Shown in pieces: positions 40,029 to 52,052 of a DNA stretch of 64,000 nucleotides. The stretch is from assembly GCA_963210315.1 (NCBI GenBank), contig OY723298.1, positions 496,001 to 560,000 on the forward strand, read 5' to 3'. The notes under the pieces are model-generated. The model ran no database searches, had not been told where the DNA came from, and was given only the letters and a program-made list of their open reading frames with translations. The translations under genes and the position numbers were made by a program. This stretch comes from Rhynchopus euleeides. Lineage: Eukaryota; Euglenozoa; Diplonemea; Diplonemida; Diplonemidae. The stretch's first letter is position 1. Each line of letters opens with the position of its first letter.

Positions 40029-41358
40029 GTGCGGTATAGATGGGTACACTCCAACAGCAAATATTGGCCGCGATGAAGGATCCACAGACCAAACCAGAGG
40101 GGGGGTGGGGAGGGGGGGGGGGGGGGGGTAGGGGGGGGTCAAATGGGGGTGACAAACACGATTTTTCAAAAAACCGGCGCAGAGGCCCCAAAGCCCCCGT
40201 AAACCCTCCAAACCCCCCCAGATCGGTCCGGAAACCCATCGAACCCCACTTTTCCACCATTCCGGGCACCTCAGGTGCCCGAATTGGGGTACCTAAATTT
40301 TGTGCCACCGTTTGGTACCGTACAGTGCCACTGTGTGGGAGGTTGGAAAAGAAAATGCCCCAACACACCACATCTGAGGGTTGCAATGCATGTTGCTTGC
40401 CAACCACGTCATCCGGTGGGTGTCAGGCGCTATGTAGGTGGCATTAGCCAGGTCTTCGATGTGTTCTGGCTTGTATATATACCTCCCTGCCTGCGGCACA
40501 GGCACTGCCTTTGTCCCCCACACCAGCCACAGAGAGCGTATTGTACTCGGTCCACGGTTGCTGATTCATTGTGATGCGTTGTATCCTCGAGTGAACGTCA
40601 CACACTAGTGGCACCACCACCCGCCATCCGAGAGCTGTATTGACTTTGCGCGCTTCCGTTGTATTCACCTCGCCACGCATATTGCACCGTTCAGTACCAG
40701 TGCTCTTGGGCCAGGCAAAGTAGACCGCAGCAACTACCAATTCTGGCACAATGGGTACCACGACAGCGCACTTCATGTGTTCCCGGAATGTACAGCTCGT
40801 GTTGCAACAGTCGTTGTCAACACATCCCGGTTGTGGAGCACTGCTGCACAGGAATCACACGACCATCTGGACTGTTCCGTACCTACAGGCAGCCTCCCGG
40901 TGCATGGTGGCAGGGAGGTATATATACAAGCCAGAACACATCGAAGACCTGGCTAATGCCACCTACATAGCGCCTGACACCCACCGGATGACGTGGTTGG
41001 CAAGCAACATGCATTGCAACCCTCAGATGTGGTGTGTTGGGGCATTTTCTTTTCCAACCTCCCACACAGTGGCACTGTACGGTACCAAACGGTGGCACAA
41101 AATTTAGGTACCCCAATTCGGGCACCTGAGGTGCCCGGAATGGTGGAAAAGTGGGGTTCGATGGGTTTCCGGACCGATCTGGGGGGGTTTGGAGGGTTTA
41201 CGGGGGCTTTGGGGCCTCTGCGCCGGTTTTTTGAAAAATCGTGTTTGTCCACGGTGGGATCTTGTAAATTTTACATGTATAACTACAAGTATATACATGT
41301 ATTATACATGTATAATACTTGCATGTCAACTATTATACATGTATAATACATGTATACA

Positions 41359-44300
41359 TGGATATATTCAGACCTTATTAAGAGATTCCGCGTTTTAACC
41401 TCTTAATTCTAAGACCTTAGTTTTTCTGCAGGGGTTTCCCTATTGGGAAGGGGTTACAGAACATCTTTGCTCAGAAACTGACCTCGGCTCGACGGACTAG
41501 GATGGTATCAGCCCAGGAATCTCTCATCCCACCCCCAATCCTGCAAAAGCCTGCACGGTCCAAATAACATTCGCTTTTTTGCATGCTTGTATGTATGCGC
41601 GTTCCTCACTTCCACACCTGGCACACACAAGCAGCCGCAATATGGCAAAGAGAGCGGCTGACTCCGATGAGGATTCTATTACTGCGGAGCTGTCACAGGC
41701 ACAAACTGTTGCCGTAGATGCTGCAGCCCTGTTGCTGCAGAAAAAGGCGAAGTCGTTTCTGGTGGACCTGGCGAAGGCGGAGGGGGTGGAGGCGGCCGGC
41801 ACGAAGCCCCAGCTGGCCACAGCCATTGCCAAGGCCCGCATCCTGGCTGGCGAAAGAGGCACGGAGGAGGAAAAGCCCAAAAAGAAGCGGGGCAAGAAGG
41901 CGGGGGCGAAGACTGCTGCCAGGAGGCAGCTCGCGCAGGACCTGGGGGCCCTGGCAGATCCCCCGGCGGAGGACGTTGGTGACGACGCGCCGGCCGCACC
42001 CCCTGCTGACCCCCCACCTGCCCCCTCCCAGAGGAAGGTACTGGGCGATGCTCTCCGCAGGGAGATGAAGAAGCACACCGACTGTGTCTGCGTGAAGGTC
42101 GGCGACATCAAATCACACTACAGGAATTCCAAGCAGCTGACGAGCGTTTACGCAGCGGCTCAGGAGGTCCCCTCCTGCGATATCTGCGAGGTGTTGTGGA
42201 TGCCCCATGTCCAGGCAGGCGACCTGGGGGACCACTTCACCGGCAGCAAGCACGTGGGGAAGAAATCAAGGCAGAAGAAGGGGGAAGAGGGGCAGGTCAC
42301 AATTGTGACTGCATTTGAAGCGAGTGAAACCGCTCTGCATGACAAAATCGCGAAAGGGGTGCTCTACACGGGGATCACAGCGGGCGCGATGCAGGGTGTA
42401 CTCTCCTGCCTCGCAGGCACACGCATCCCCAAGGACCCCCCGAAGGTTGCTCCGCTGGTGAAGAAGCTGGGCGACGAGCTGACGAAGGACAGCGAGAAGG
42501 TCATCACGGCCAAGCTGAAGGGGGGGAGGTACTGCATGTCGCATGACAACAGTGGGATTGGCGACACGAAGGCGACGGCCATCATCCTCAGCGCTGTAGG
42601 ATTCGCCGCATCGCTGATCTTCATACGTCCGGAGGAGCGGAGGGGGAGCCAGACCGGGGTCGAGCTGTCGCAGGACATCAAGCGCGAGCTGACGCGCCTC
42701 AGCTTGCCCCCCCCCTTCCTCATCAGATCCGACAAGGGCGGGTCCAACGCAGCTGCAAGCCGTGAACTCGCCGAAGCATTCGGTGTCCCCTTCGTGTCGT
42801 GCGTCCCACACTTGGTGAACAACTGTGGCGACGTCTGCGAGACCTGGATGCTGGCCAACCTGGAGAAGAAGTTCCCGGGGTGTGCCGCCTTCGAGGTGTC
42901 CCGCCTACTCAACAACTTGCTGGGCGGGGATGAGAACAAGTATCGGCACAGACGGTGGGTCGAAGTGCAGATGGAGTGTCTCTCCGGAGTTGCTGTGTCA
43001 TCGCTGGAGACCATCCTCGGGGAAGTCGAAGAACTCAGGGAGGACTGCACGCCGCAGGAGGAAGCCGATCTCTTCGAATCGTGCGCCGGGAAGATCCGTG
43101 CAGCCCTCCGCCAGCCGAACGAGGCAGTCTCCACCGCTACCACCCTCAAGGATATCCTTCCAGCAGCGCATGCTGTTCTCGACGCTGCAAAAAAGAACAA
43201 CACAAAGGAGAAGGTGCCGGCTGTGAAGTGCCCCCTCCCAGGTGATACTCGGTACTCGTCTCGCATCGAAGTGTACACCCACGTGCGCCAGCGCATGAAG
43301 GCGCTGTTCGTGTTCGTGAGCACCGAGCTCCAACAGGGCAGTACGACACCCAGCATGGGGAAGCTGGGCCAGCTGCTCAAGGATCTGGGGGTCACACGGC
43401 TGGAGAAGGAGTTGCTGGAGATGGAGCGGGCAAATTCGCCGATCATGGAGCTGCTGGCTTCCTACACCACCCCCTCGAAGAAGTCGCACAGCCACTCTGT
43501 TTGGGGTGACATGGAGGGGAAGATTCAGGACCTTGACAACATCGCGTACGCCAAGACGGAAAAAGAGAAAGAATTTCTCGAGCGGGAAAAGAAGTCCCTG
43601 GAAGACCTGCTGGATGCCAAGTCCCCAGTCGCAGCTGTCCTCTCAGAGGAGCTGAAGGTGCGGTGGTGGGGGAACAAGTCGGAGGGGTCGTACTACTACT
43701 GGAAGGCGATGAGACACGTGAACCCACGTGCTGTCAAGATCATGGGGAACACTGACAACCTGATGTCCTTCCAGGATATCACTGCCTGGATTCCGGCGTT
43801 CCGTGAAGTCGAGGAGGCGGCGTGGGTAGAGTATGTGGATCACTCCAAGAAGGAGGGCATGAAGGGCGATGTGGACTCCTTCTGGCTGAACTACGGGGAG
43901 TGCGCGCTGCGTACTCTGTGCCTTGATCTGCTGGCGGTGACTGCATCGACTCTGGGGTGTGACAGCGTGTTTTCTATCGCGCGCCGTGTGCTCCCCCCGT
44001 CCCGCATGGCAGCGCACGCATCAACTCGGGCCCGAATCCTCTTCCATGCCTGCAACCAGGACCTACCCAACCAGTTCGACCGGACCCTGCGGAAGGGCTA
44101 TCCTGCTGCGACTGGGCCGAAAGTCGTCGAGTGGGAGGACGACATTCTCCAGCCCACCACCATCCCGAAGAATGTGCTGGCTTCTTTCGAAGAGGCAGTC
44201 TCTGCCATCAATGCACACGCGTACACCGCGTGAGATGATCCGCTGAGCGGCAAAACTCCAACCTGTATTCTGCTGCCGCTCTGTGACTCAAGCGTACTTT

Positions 44301-44692
44301 TGCAGTGTGGCATTTCTCTCACACTATGTTGCCACTTGCTGCCACGCAAATAAGAGTCCTCGTGGGGGATGTGAGTGTTGGAGTCAACTGAGTGTGTGGT
44401 GGGGGGGGGGGGCACGAACGTGCGTGTGGTGGGGGCGCGGGGGGCGGGTGTGTGCAGGAACCTGCTGGGTTCACCCGCTGTCAACGTAATATTGCTGAAG
44501 ATCGAACTAAGGTCTTAACCTCTGAGTGTAAGACCTTAAAGAGGTTACACTAAGAGGTTTAAGACCTTAATTAAGGGGATTCAGATGTTGGGCTTTTTTG
44601 GGCCGTTTATGGACTAAGGTCTTAATCTAAGAGGAGGAGGAGGTAGATTTGGCGAAAAAAATTCCTCTCTTATTAAGATCTGAATACATCCA
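41359..44692 (+). mobile_element. hAT-superfamily transposon
   Basis: 3,334 bp. The left end TGGATATATTCAGACCTTA matches the right end TGGATGTATTCAGATCTTA in inverted form, followed by AATAAGAG/ATTAAGAG. Many AAGGTCTTA/TAAGACCTT words lie near both ends, likely transposase sites. It sits in X sequence; TGTATA is shared by both flanks but a clean 8-bp duplication is not visible because the target is itself palindromic. Confidence 0.8.
41642..44233 (+). CDS. hAT-family transposase
   Basis: 863 residues from MAKRAADSDEDS. Order: SAP-like helix pair (AKSFLVDLAKAEGVEAAGTK), a Lys-rich and Pro-rich linker, a C2H2 zinc finger around residues 180-205 (CDICEVLW through DHFTGSKH), RNase H-like core with Asp302 (MSHDNSGIG) and Asp364 (LIRSDKGGSN), and CVPHLVNNCGD in the place of the hAT C..H motif. 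The C-terminal dimerisation block is typical of hAT (ALRTLCLDLLAVTASTLGCD, then SVFSIARRVLPPSR). Uninterrupted frame and matching ends suggest a young or active copy. The family within hAT is not determined. Confidence 0.88.
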   Translation: MAKRAADSDEDSITAELSQAQTVAVDAAALLLQKKAKSFLVDLAKAEGVEAAGTKPQLATAIAKARILAGERGTEEEKPKKKRGKKAGAKTAARRQLAQDLGALADPPAEDVGDDAPAAPPADPPPAPSQRKVLGDALRREMKKHTDCVCVKVGDIKSHYRNSKQLTSVYAAAQEVPSCDICEVLWMPHVQAGDLGDHFTGSKHVGKKSRQKKGEEGQVTIVTAFEASETALHDKIAKGVLYTGITAGAMQGVLSCLAGTRIPKDPPKVAPLVKKLGDELTKDSEKVITAKLKGGRYCMSHDNSGIGDTKATAIILSAVGFAASLIFIRPEERRGSQTGVELSQDIKRELTRLSLPPPFLIRSDKGGSNAAASRELAEAFGVPFVSCVPHLVNNCGDVCETWMLANLEKKFPGCAAFEVSRLLNNLLGGDENKYRHRRWVEVQMECLSGVAVSSLETILGEVEELREDCTPQEEADLFESCAGKIRAALRQPNEAVSTATTLKDILPAAHAVLDAAKKNNTKEKVPAVKCPLPGDTRYSSRIEVYTHVRQRMKALFVFVSTELQQGSTTPSMGKLGQLLKDLGVTRLEKELLEMERANSPIMELLASYTTPSKKSHSHSVWGDMEGKIQDLDNIAYAKTEKEKEFLEREKKSLEDLLDAKSPVAAVLSEELKVRWWGNKSEGSYYYWKAMRHVNPRAVKIMGNTDNLMSFQDITAWIPAFREVEEAAWVEYVDHSKKEGMKGDVDSFWLNYGECALRTLCLDLLAVTASTLGCDSVFSIARRVLPPSRMAAHASTRARILFHACNQDLPNQFDRTLRKGYPAATGPKVVEWEDDILQPTTIPKNVLASFEEAVSAINAHAYTA

Positions 44693-44797
44693 TGTGTATA
44701 TGCCTGAAATATACATGTAAAATACATGTATATCAAGTAAAAATACAAGTATAATACTTGCATGTCAACTATTATACTTGTATTTTTACTTGATATA

Positions 44798-45094
44798 CCG
44801 TATACGTAAATATTTTGGAACGTAAATATTATGGAACGCTGGTGGGTTGGCGTTCCAGATTTTTTTCGTTCCATAATATTTACAGGGCTTTCTGCGACTC
44901 GGGGACTTGGACCAGGTGATCGGACGGCGTACAGAGTCCCTGACGGGACCTACTCGTGCACTTTTCGCGCGATTCCTGACGCAAGCCGTCCTCACCACCG
45001 AGTCCCCAACTGGCCCTGTAAATATTTTGGAACGTAAATATTATGGAACGGACCGGCCAAAAATGGGCCCGTTCCATAATATTTACGTATACGG
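44798..45094. mobile_element. MITE family Q, copy 2
   Basis: 297 bp, TA-flanked, same ends and nearly the same interior as Q1 at 22,654, also lodged in X-type sequence. Confidence 0.8.
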
Positions 45095-45585
45095 TACATG
45101 TATTTTACATGTATAATACTTGTCATGCAAGTATTATACATGTAAAATACTTGCATGACAAGTAAAATACATGTATAATACTTGCATGACAAGTAAAATA
45201 CTTGCATGCAAGTAAAATACATGTATTTTACTTGCATGCAAGTATTTTACTTGTCATGCAAGTATTATACATGTATAATACTTGCATGACAAGTATTATA
45301 CATGTAAAATACATGTAAATGCCTGAAATATACATGTAAAATACATATATATCAAGTAAAAATACATGTATAATAGTTGACATGCAAGTATTATACATGT
45401 ATTTTTACTTGATATACATGTATTTTACATGTATATTTCAGGCATTTACATGTATTATACATGCATAATAGTTGACATGCAAGTATTATACATGTAAAAT
45501 ACATGTATTATACTTGTAGTTATACATGTAAAATTTACAAGATCCCACCGTGTCCACGTAAAAGGGTGGCATTTGACCCCCCCTA

Positions 45586-46476
45586 GGGGGGGGGGGGGGT
45601 GCGAACAGTGGTTTCTTTCCACTCCAGCGCCGAAGGGGGGGTGGTGGTGGGAAGGGGGCTGAGGTGAGGGCTAGACCGGGTGGCGGGGCGACCCACACAC
45701 AGGCACCTCCCCACGCCTTTCCCACGTCTCTCTGATCGATGGAGACTGAGAGGGACTCGGGAGTTCGGCACGGCAACGCTTGACGACTCAGGCCAGCAGC
45801 GGGAGATACAAGAAAAATTCAACAGGATCGCATTCTTGGCGGCACGGCAGATCCAGTGTGGGTGTGGTGCACGTTATAAAAAGCTAAAAGGCGGCCCGTT
45901 AAGCCAGTTCCTACCGGCTTCTTTATAGTGTAGACGGGCTGGTGCCGTTGCAACGCAACAACCAAAACCCCCAAAAAAAATACGGCACGTGAATCATTTC
46001 CTTTGCGCGACCGGATACACCGAATGGCGACAGCTTTGGATGCGCAACTCCACCCCTCCCACACACAGGTGACTGCAGAAAAGTGAGAGCCCTAACAGAA
46101 TACGATCTCCACCGTCTATCTAAGGGTCATCTAGGCTCACTGCGCCCCTCCCAAGGGGAGAGCCGGTTGGAAGGGGCGCCGTTTCACAGACACGCTCGGG
46201 TTGGTAGGCCGAACGGGGGAAAGTGAAAAAATGCTCCGGAGGCAGCAGCGCATCGAGCTTGCTCAAGATGGCGTTGTGCTGCGATTCCCCCGGTTGGGGG
46301 GGAGGGGGGGGCAAAGAGTCCAGAAACAGAATCACGTCTCCCAACAAGGGGGGCTTTCAGGGCAGCAGAGGGGAGGTGTCGACCAACTGGATGTCGCCAA
46401 GTGTTTGGAGACGTGGGCCGACAACTGACCAGCGCCGTGCGTGCCTCAAATTGCCCGGCCTGCGTGTGGGGGGAGA
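45586..46476. other. Intergenic, no gene seen
   Basis: Starts in the G run bounding the foldback. Downstream side of the RtcB gene. Confidence 0.5.
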
Positions 46477-48124
46477 TTACCCCTTGACGCAGACAATCTG
46501 CTTCAGGCGGGCGACAACTTCGATCAGGTCGGACTGGGCCTCCATCACCTTGGCGATCGGTTTGTATGCCATGGGTGTTTCATCCAGGACGTCCTTATCT
46601 TTTCGGCATTCGATCCCCTCTGTGGCAGCCATGTGCTCTTGGATGGAGAACGACCGACGCGCCTGCACACGCGACATCTCCCGCCCTGCCCCGTGCGAGC
46701 AGGAGCAGAAGCTCTCTGGGTTGCCCTTGCCCCGCACGATGTAGCAGTCGGTGCCCATGCTGCCTGGGATGATGCCGAGCTCGCCCGCACCTGCACGCAC
46801 TGCCCCCTTGCGGGTCACCCAGATGTCCTGCCCGAAGTGGTTCTCCTTCTCCACGTAGTTGTGGTGGCAGTTGATGGCACGTCCGATGGACTGTTGTGGG
46901 TGGTGGTGGTGATCGAAGAGCCAAGAGGGGCGTGGTGAGTGTCTTGCTGGAGGTGACACCCCGCTCTTCGTGTAGTCTGCCGAAGTGGCGTGGGGAGGGG
47001 GGGGCAAAATACCTTGAATGGGGGGATCCCGCGTGTGCGGCGCAGCGCATCAAGCATTGACTCCATCATCAGCTGGCGGTTGAGCCGTGCGTACTTCTGT
47101 GCCCACCCCACAGCCTCCACGTAGTCGTCGAAGTAGTCGCTCCCTTCCCGGATATACGCAAGGTCGGAGTCTGGGAGGTTGCTGAGATGCTGTTCGTGGG
47201 GGGGGTGTGGTGCCAGATAGAACAGGAGGCAACAGCAAATGGGGATGCAACCCAGAGAAACACATTCCGCACACACACACACCCACAGGGCGGCCCACCC
47301 ACACGACCCTATCCCTGACAGCGGATCCCAGCGTCGCAGGGACGTGTGGGACGTGCGGCCTCCCCCGCGGCCTGCCCCTCTTTCGCTGTTCTGCATACCT
47401 TGCCCATGTCGCGCTTCGCCATCTCGATGAACGAGAATCCGATGGCATTGCCAACACCGCGCGAACCTGAGTGCAGCATGAGCCACACCTTGTCGTTCTC
47501 ATCGAGATGCACCTCGAGGAAGTGGTTGCCGGTCCCCAGCGTGCCAAGATGGTTGTCGTTGTTGGTGTACGAGAGGCGCGGGTAGCGTGACACAAGCCGG
47601 TCGAACCCAGACTTCAGCTCCGACTTCCACAGCTGCTTGACACGGTCCGACGGGTTGCCCCTCCACGACCCCGCGTCGAGCCCCTTCTGGCCGTTGTGTG
47701 TGCGCCCATGCGGCACCAGCATCTCGATGTTGGTGCGCAGCTCACGCAGAGAGTCGGGCAGGTCATCGGCAGACAGGGTCGTCTCCACGGCAACCATGCC
47801 ACACCCGATGTCCACACCCACTGCAGCAGGGATGATAGCGCCCTTGGTGGGAATGATGGTGCCGACAGTCGCCGCCTTCCCGTAGTGCACGTCAGGCATG
47901 ACAGCGATGTGGGAGTGGATGATGGGCAGCTCGGAGCATGCCCGGAGCTGTTCCAGGCTCTCGTTGTCGATGGTCACCCCATCCACCCAGGCCTTGATGT
48001 CCACGCGGCTCTGCTCGCCCCTGAGGTTGCGCCAACGTGCCTGTCCAATGTTGGTCACGTCCACAGCAACGGGCACACGCTGAGCAGCCCCCTGGGCCTC
48101 ACGCAACATAGTTCGCGCAAACAT
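46477..48124 (-). CDS. rtcB: RtcB-type RNA ligase, bacterial lineage, three exons
   Basis: Joins RNA 2',3'-cyclic phosphate or 3'-phosphate ends to 5'-OH using GTP and Mn. Exons on the minus strand: 48124-47399, 47189-47013 and 46890-46477; both introns (209 and 122 nt) are GTAT...ACAG and phase 0. Product 438 residues. Seen: PDVHYGK, GVDIGCGM (Cys108), NDNHLGTLGTGNHFLEV (His201), MLHSGSRGVGNAIG (His218), NCHHNYVEKENHFG, IIPGSMG, and FCSCSHGAGR with the guanylylated His (His367). It ends LKQIVCVKG, as E. coli RtcB does, and lacks the longer archaeal/HSPC117 form, so a bacterial origin is likely. The N-terminus MFARTMLREAQGAAQR resembles a mitochondrial presequence. All catalytic residues are present. 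Confidence 0.95.
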
Positions 48125-51100
48125 TGCACCTCCTATATCTCATATAGGCCTGTGAGGGAAGCTTGTGTGGGGAGAGTGACACAAAACATGGTGATCACAA
48201 AATGTGAGCATTGCGCCAGTTGGGACAACCCATCTGCAGTTTGCACTTTCCCGGAGGACTACAAATAGAGCGGAAAACGGTGTGTTCGTCCTGAACCTGC
48301 AACAGGAATTTGCCAACCCGTCTGGGAAAGCGTCAAAACTGTCAAAATCCGGACCTTCCTCCTGGTCTCCCGGGAGACCCTACATTCGATTGCCTCTACT
48401 CCCCCCATGCCAGGCTGGGATTCTTAGTTGGGAGGGGGGGGGGATCTTTCAAAGACTTTGACGTTTTGTTGTGCGATACTTTGTTTCGTTCGCTCCCACC
48501 TCCACCCTCCCCACTATCCTTCAATACGGGATGGGGCAACCAAGTCAGCCACTCCACTGGCACCACTTCACCACGGCGGCGAACACCGCCCTGCATGGGA
48601 GGCACGCCCAGCCGAGAGAACTGTGGCAACCGGGAAGCCAAGGGAGGGCGGGAGGGGACGGCAGCTCCTATATCAGGCCAAGGGGGACAGCCGTCATCAC
48701 ATATAACAGGCAGGGGAACCTGAAGCGGGGGAAGGGGAAAGGAAAATGGAATGCCAGGGAAAGGGTCGTGTGGGGTAGGGTGGGGTGGGGGTGGTCTGTA
48801 GACGGCGAGCAGACCAGTGGACCGGGGGGGGAGGTGCGGGGAGGTGGGGAGGCTGGACATATCTGTGGAAATGAGTTGATCCTTGACTTTTTGACTTCAC
48901 ACACGCGTGAGTCTTGAACGATTTTGAACGAGTATAATATATACGGGATAGTGGCTCTTCCCATTGGATCGTTATATAGAGGGACGGAGAACGCACCGAG
49001 TCACATTAACACAACCCCCCCCCCCAGAGCTCTGTGACTCGGTCAAATTGACTGAGTCACTGAGAACTGTGATTCCCACCCCCCCACCCACCCACCCCGT
49101 TCCCTTCCCGACTGACCCGTTTTGCGCTACAACACTTCGAGGAATCCAACAACTGCCTCCGACTGTTCCGTCGGGATGCGGCATACACACCACTCATCGC
49201 ACTTATTCCGTGCGCAAAGAATTTTGAAAAAGGGGGGGGGGGGGGGGCGGGGTGTGGAACCAAAGAGGAACAGCCGAAGCAGTCGAGACACAGGCGGAGT
49301 CTGTGGCGGAACGGAACTCCCGATTCCTGCTGTTGGCGTGTTGGGGAGGGGGGGGGGGGGGTGGGTGGGTGGCTTCCAGCAGACTTGTCCTGGGGTTGGG
49401 GTCTGGATGCCGCGCTCGTTGCATGCTGGCAAGGCGAGCATCCCACCCAGTTCCCATCTGAGGTGAATCTGACATGCATCTGACGGTTCAGGAGTCAGAG
49501 GGTGAACAGATGGAATCTTGTTTAGCCCAGATCTGCAGTGTGGCCACCGCCATCCCCCCTCCCCCCCCGGGTCTTAACGCAGGCCCCGCTGCGGTGCAAT
49601 TCAGCACGGCTTTCTGGCCCTGGCATGCACCCAGCTCAGACGCAACACCACGATGGGGCGATGGCACAGGGTGACTTAGTTTAGAGATAACGTTGTGTGG
49701 GGTGTTCTGTGTGCCTGAAGGAAACCAAGCCACGCACGGCATTGTTTTGTTCTTTTGCCTGTGGCTGGGGTGGCGCTGTGGGCGCGTTGTGGCGCTGTGT
49801 GGGCGCGAATGCGGCACATCGTGCGACACGCACGCCGGCACACGAAAGAAAATCATTGTTTACACTAGGACGCAAAGAGGCACTGATGCGGGAAAGCACT
49901 ACCGCAAAGGCAAGTATTCACAATCAAATCACCGACACAGGCGGGGGGCCCTCCTGAAAACCCACTGGGCAGTCATGGCGATGTTTAGGTTTCAGTTCTC
50001 GGGATCCCCTGTCAGGTCTTGATGGTCAAAGTATCACAGTGGCAGCAAGCGGCGACGGTGATACGTTAAAGTTCGAACGGTATGCAGCGTATCGTTCACG
50101 ACGGTTTAATGACAGTGGCGCTGCACAGTTGCAAGTGTTTCAGGTTCCCATGGTTGGTGAGAAATGGATCCGTCGGCAGCGTGGCTTAGTGGCTGCATTG
50201 TTTGACAGCGTGTTGCGGCACGGCCAGTCTCCACACCCCGCGTAGACGTATTTCCGGTTGGCAAGATCAGCCCCACTACCCAGGTCGGGCAGCAAGGTGG
50301 TGATTCGTTTGATGTGATCGCTTCGTGGAGAGGGTGCAGCAACATAAATGGCACGCACCTCCGACACCACACATGGGCCTTTCTGATTCCGGTTCCTTCA
50401 GGGTTATTTTCTGACGGGTTGTTTTTTTCGTCGAACCACTCACGGGAGAGCTTTTTGCAAAACCCCATTATCGTCCAGCGCAAGGCACGCCCCAGCCGCC
50501 TCTGGGGCGTATCCTATTATTCGGGGAAGTGATTGCCTTTCCCGAAGGAGGGGTGGTGTCTCTCGCACAAAATATCTCACAGACTTGCAGGCGACCCGCT
50601 GCCAGCCAGCCACAACCACACGTCGAACCAATCTTCACTTCAGTGATAGGTACACCGAGTAACCTCTGATGTCGCCTCCACTGCCACCATACGTGAACAG
50701 GCAAGATAACAACACACACGACTTCTTTGTAGCGCGCACACAGTATTGGCTGATGACCGAGAATCGGTGCTCTGAGCACACCATGGTATGGTGTACACCC
50801 TGCTGCCTCAATTTTTTGAGTGAAAACAGCCTGCAGCAAAGGCCCCCGGTTTCGCCCCACCTGACAGCCTGCATATCACAGGGATGTGACACGTCTTCTC
50901 GAAAGCTCAGGAACTTCAGGCAGAAACGGATGGGGTGAGTGCGTAAACAAACGCAGTAGCAAACAAAACACACATACACACCCCCCACATTCAGCTGGGG
51001 GCTTCGGAACACCACACCAGGCAGGGCGCCTGAGAAAGAACGAACTGTGAGGATTGGAGAGGTCCTCAGAGGTGTGGGCGGCATGCTCTCTCTGGTTGCC

Positions 51101-52040
51101 TATGACTGGGTGGTAGGGGAGGGGGGTGGCCGAGAGTAAGCTTATGGGCCTGGGGGGGAGTGGGGGTGGGTTGGGGTATGGGGGACACACCACTCTCCAT
51201 TCCTTCACAAGACACGTGGCTCGCAACACGGTGTGAACTGGGCACACCCATGTGGCCCAAGCAGAACACGGCTTCAAAATGCTTTTCGGCCTGCGGTCGG
51301 AATGCCTGACACATGTGGGCAGGCAACCGAAAGTTGGAAGCCGTCAGCTGTTTTTTTTTGACACAAACAAAAACATCCCATGAAAAGGGGCGATTGGCAC
51401 ATCACACAAAAGGATGGCGCTCGTGCGAGCGTGATCATAGGGGGCTGGCTACGGTGCGGCCGATACCAAAAATAGTGCACCCCCCCCTCCCCCATACACA
51501 TCCAGAACGCCCAGAACCCATAACATTGCACCACCTGACAGAACGGGCCTTGCCAGGAAAGTGGAAAGGAATCATCGAACCTCGGCTCTGTCTTTTTACA
51601 CCATCTACACTGTCGAGAGGAGACGGAGATTTGCCAACAGAACGAGCAGAAGGGGGGGTGGGGAGGTGGGGGGGAGAGCGGGGAACGCCTGCATCGGTGG
51701 GAATTGCAGGTCGCAGTTGGAGGCGGCAGAGCAGGGCAGTATTGCCTAAGGAGAGGGGAGGGGACAAATCCAAAAGGGGGTGGGTGGTGCGGCTGGCACT
51801 TGCGCTGAGGAAGCTGTGGGACAGTGCGACAGCATCTGGCGGAATGGCTTCAGGCACGCGGGGAGAGGGAGGTTTCGGGGCGCTTTGCCCTGGCGGCGCT
51901 TTGCGTCGGCTGGAGCTTCAGGGGAGCAGCACGCCAGGCGGCACGCTGTCGGGTTTCAGGCCTGTCGCTAACTTTTCGATTTTGGAGATTTGGTGGGTTG
52001 ACGCTCCTGTTTTGGGGGGGGATCAGGGGGGAAAACACTA
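48125..52040. other. Gene-free, G-tract-rich stretch
   Basis: No gene supported on either strand. G or C runs near 48,436, 49,014, 49,227, 49,348 and 51,480. Open frames are short or low complexity. Confidence 0.5.
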
Positions 52041-52052
52041 GGGGTCAATTTT

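Larger units (their letters stand above)
41250..45552. mobile_element. AT-rich palindromic element X, copy inside foldback 2
   Basis: CACGGTGGGATCTTGTAA at 41250 and its inverse ending at 45552. Comparison with foldback copy 1 shows the insertion point within TTTGTCCACG, with two to four bases duplicated (TC up to TGTC). It carries the hAT element and Q copy 2. Confidence 0.8.
40129..45585. mobile_element. Foldback element, copy 2, split by X
   Basis: 40129-41249 matches copy 1 almost base for base through both arms. Its last 33 bp (CCACGTAAAAGGGTGGC to CCCCCCCTA) are found 4.3 kb away at 45553-45585. Element X sits between and interrupts the right terminus. G runs flank the outer ends as in copy 1. 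Confidence 0.85.

Noticed and set aside
51313-52041. 242-codon plus-strand frame
   Set aside because: Runs through simple GGTGGG sequence and has the composition of random GC-rich DNA; no domain seen.
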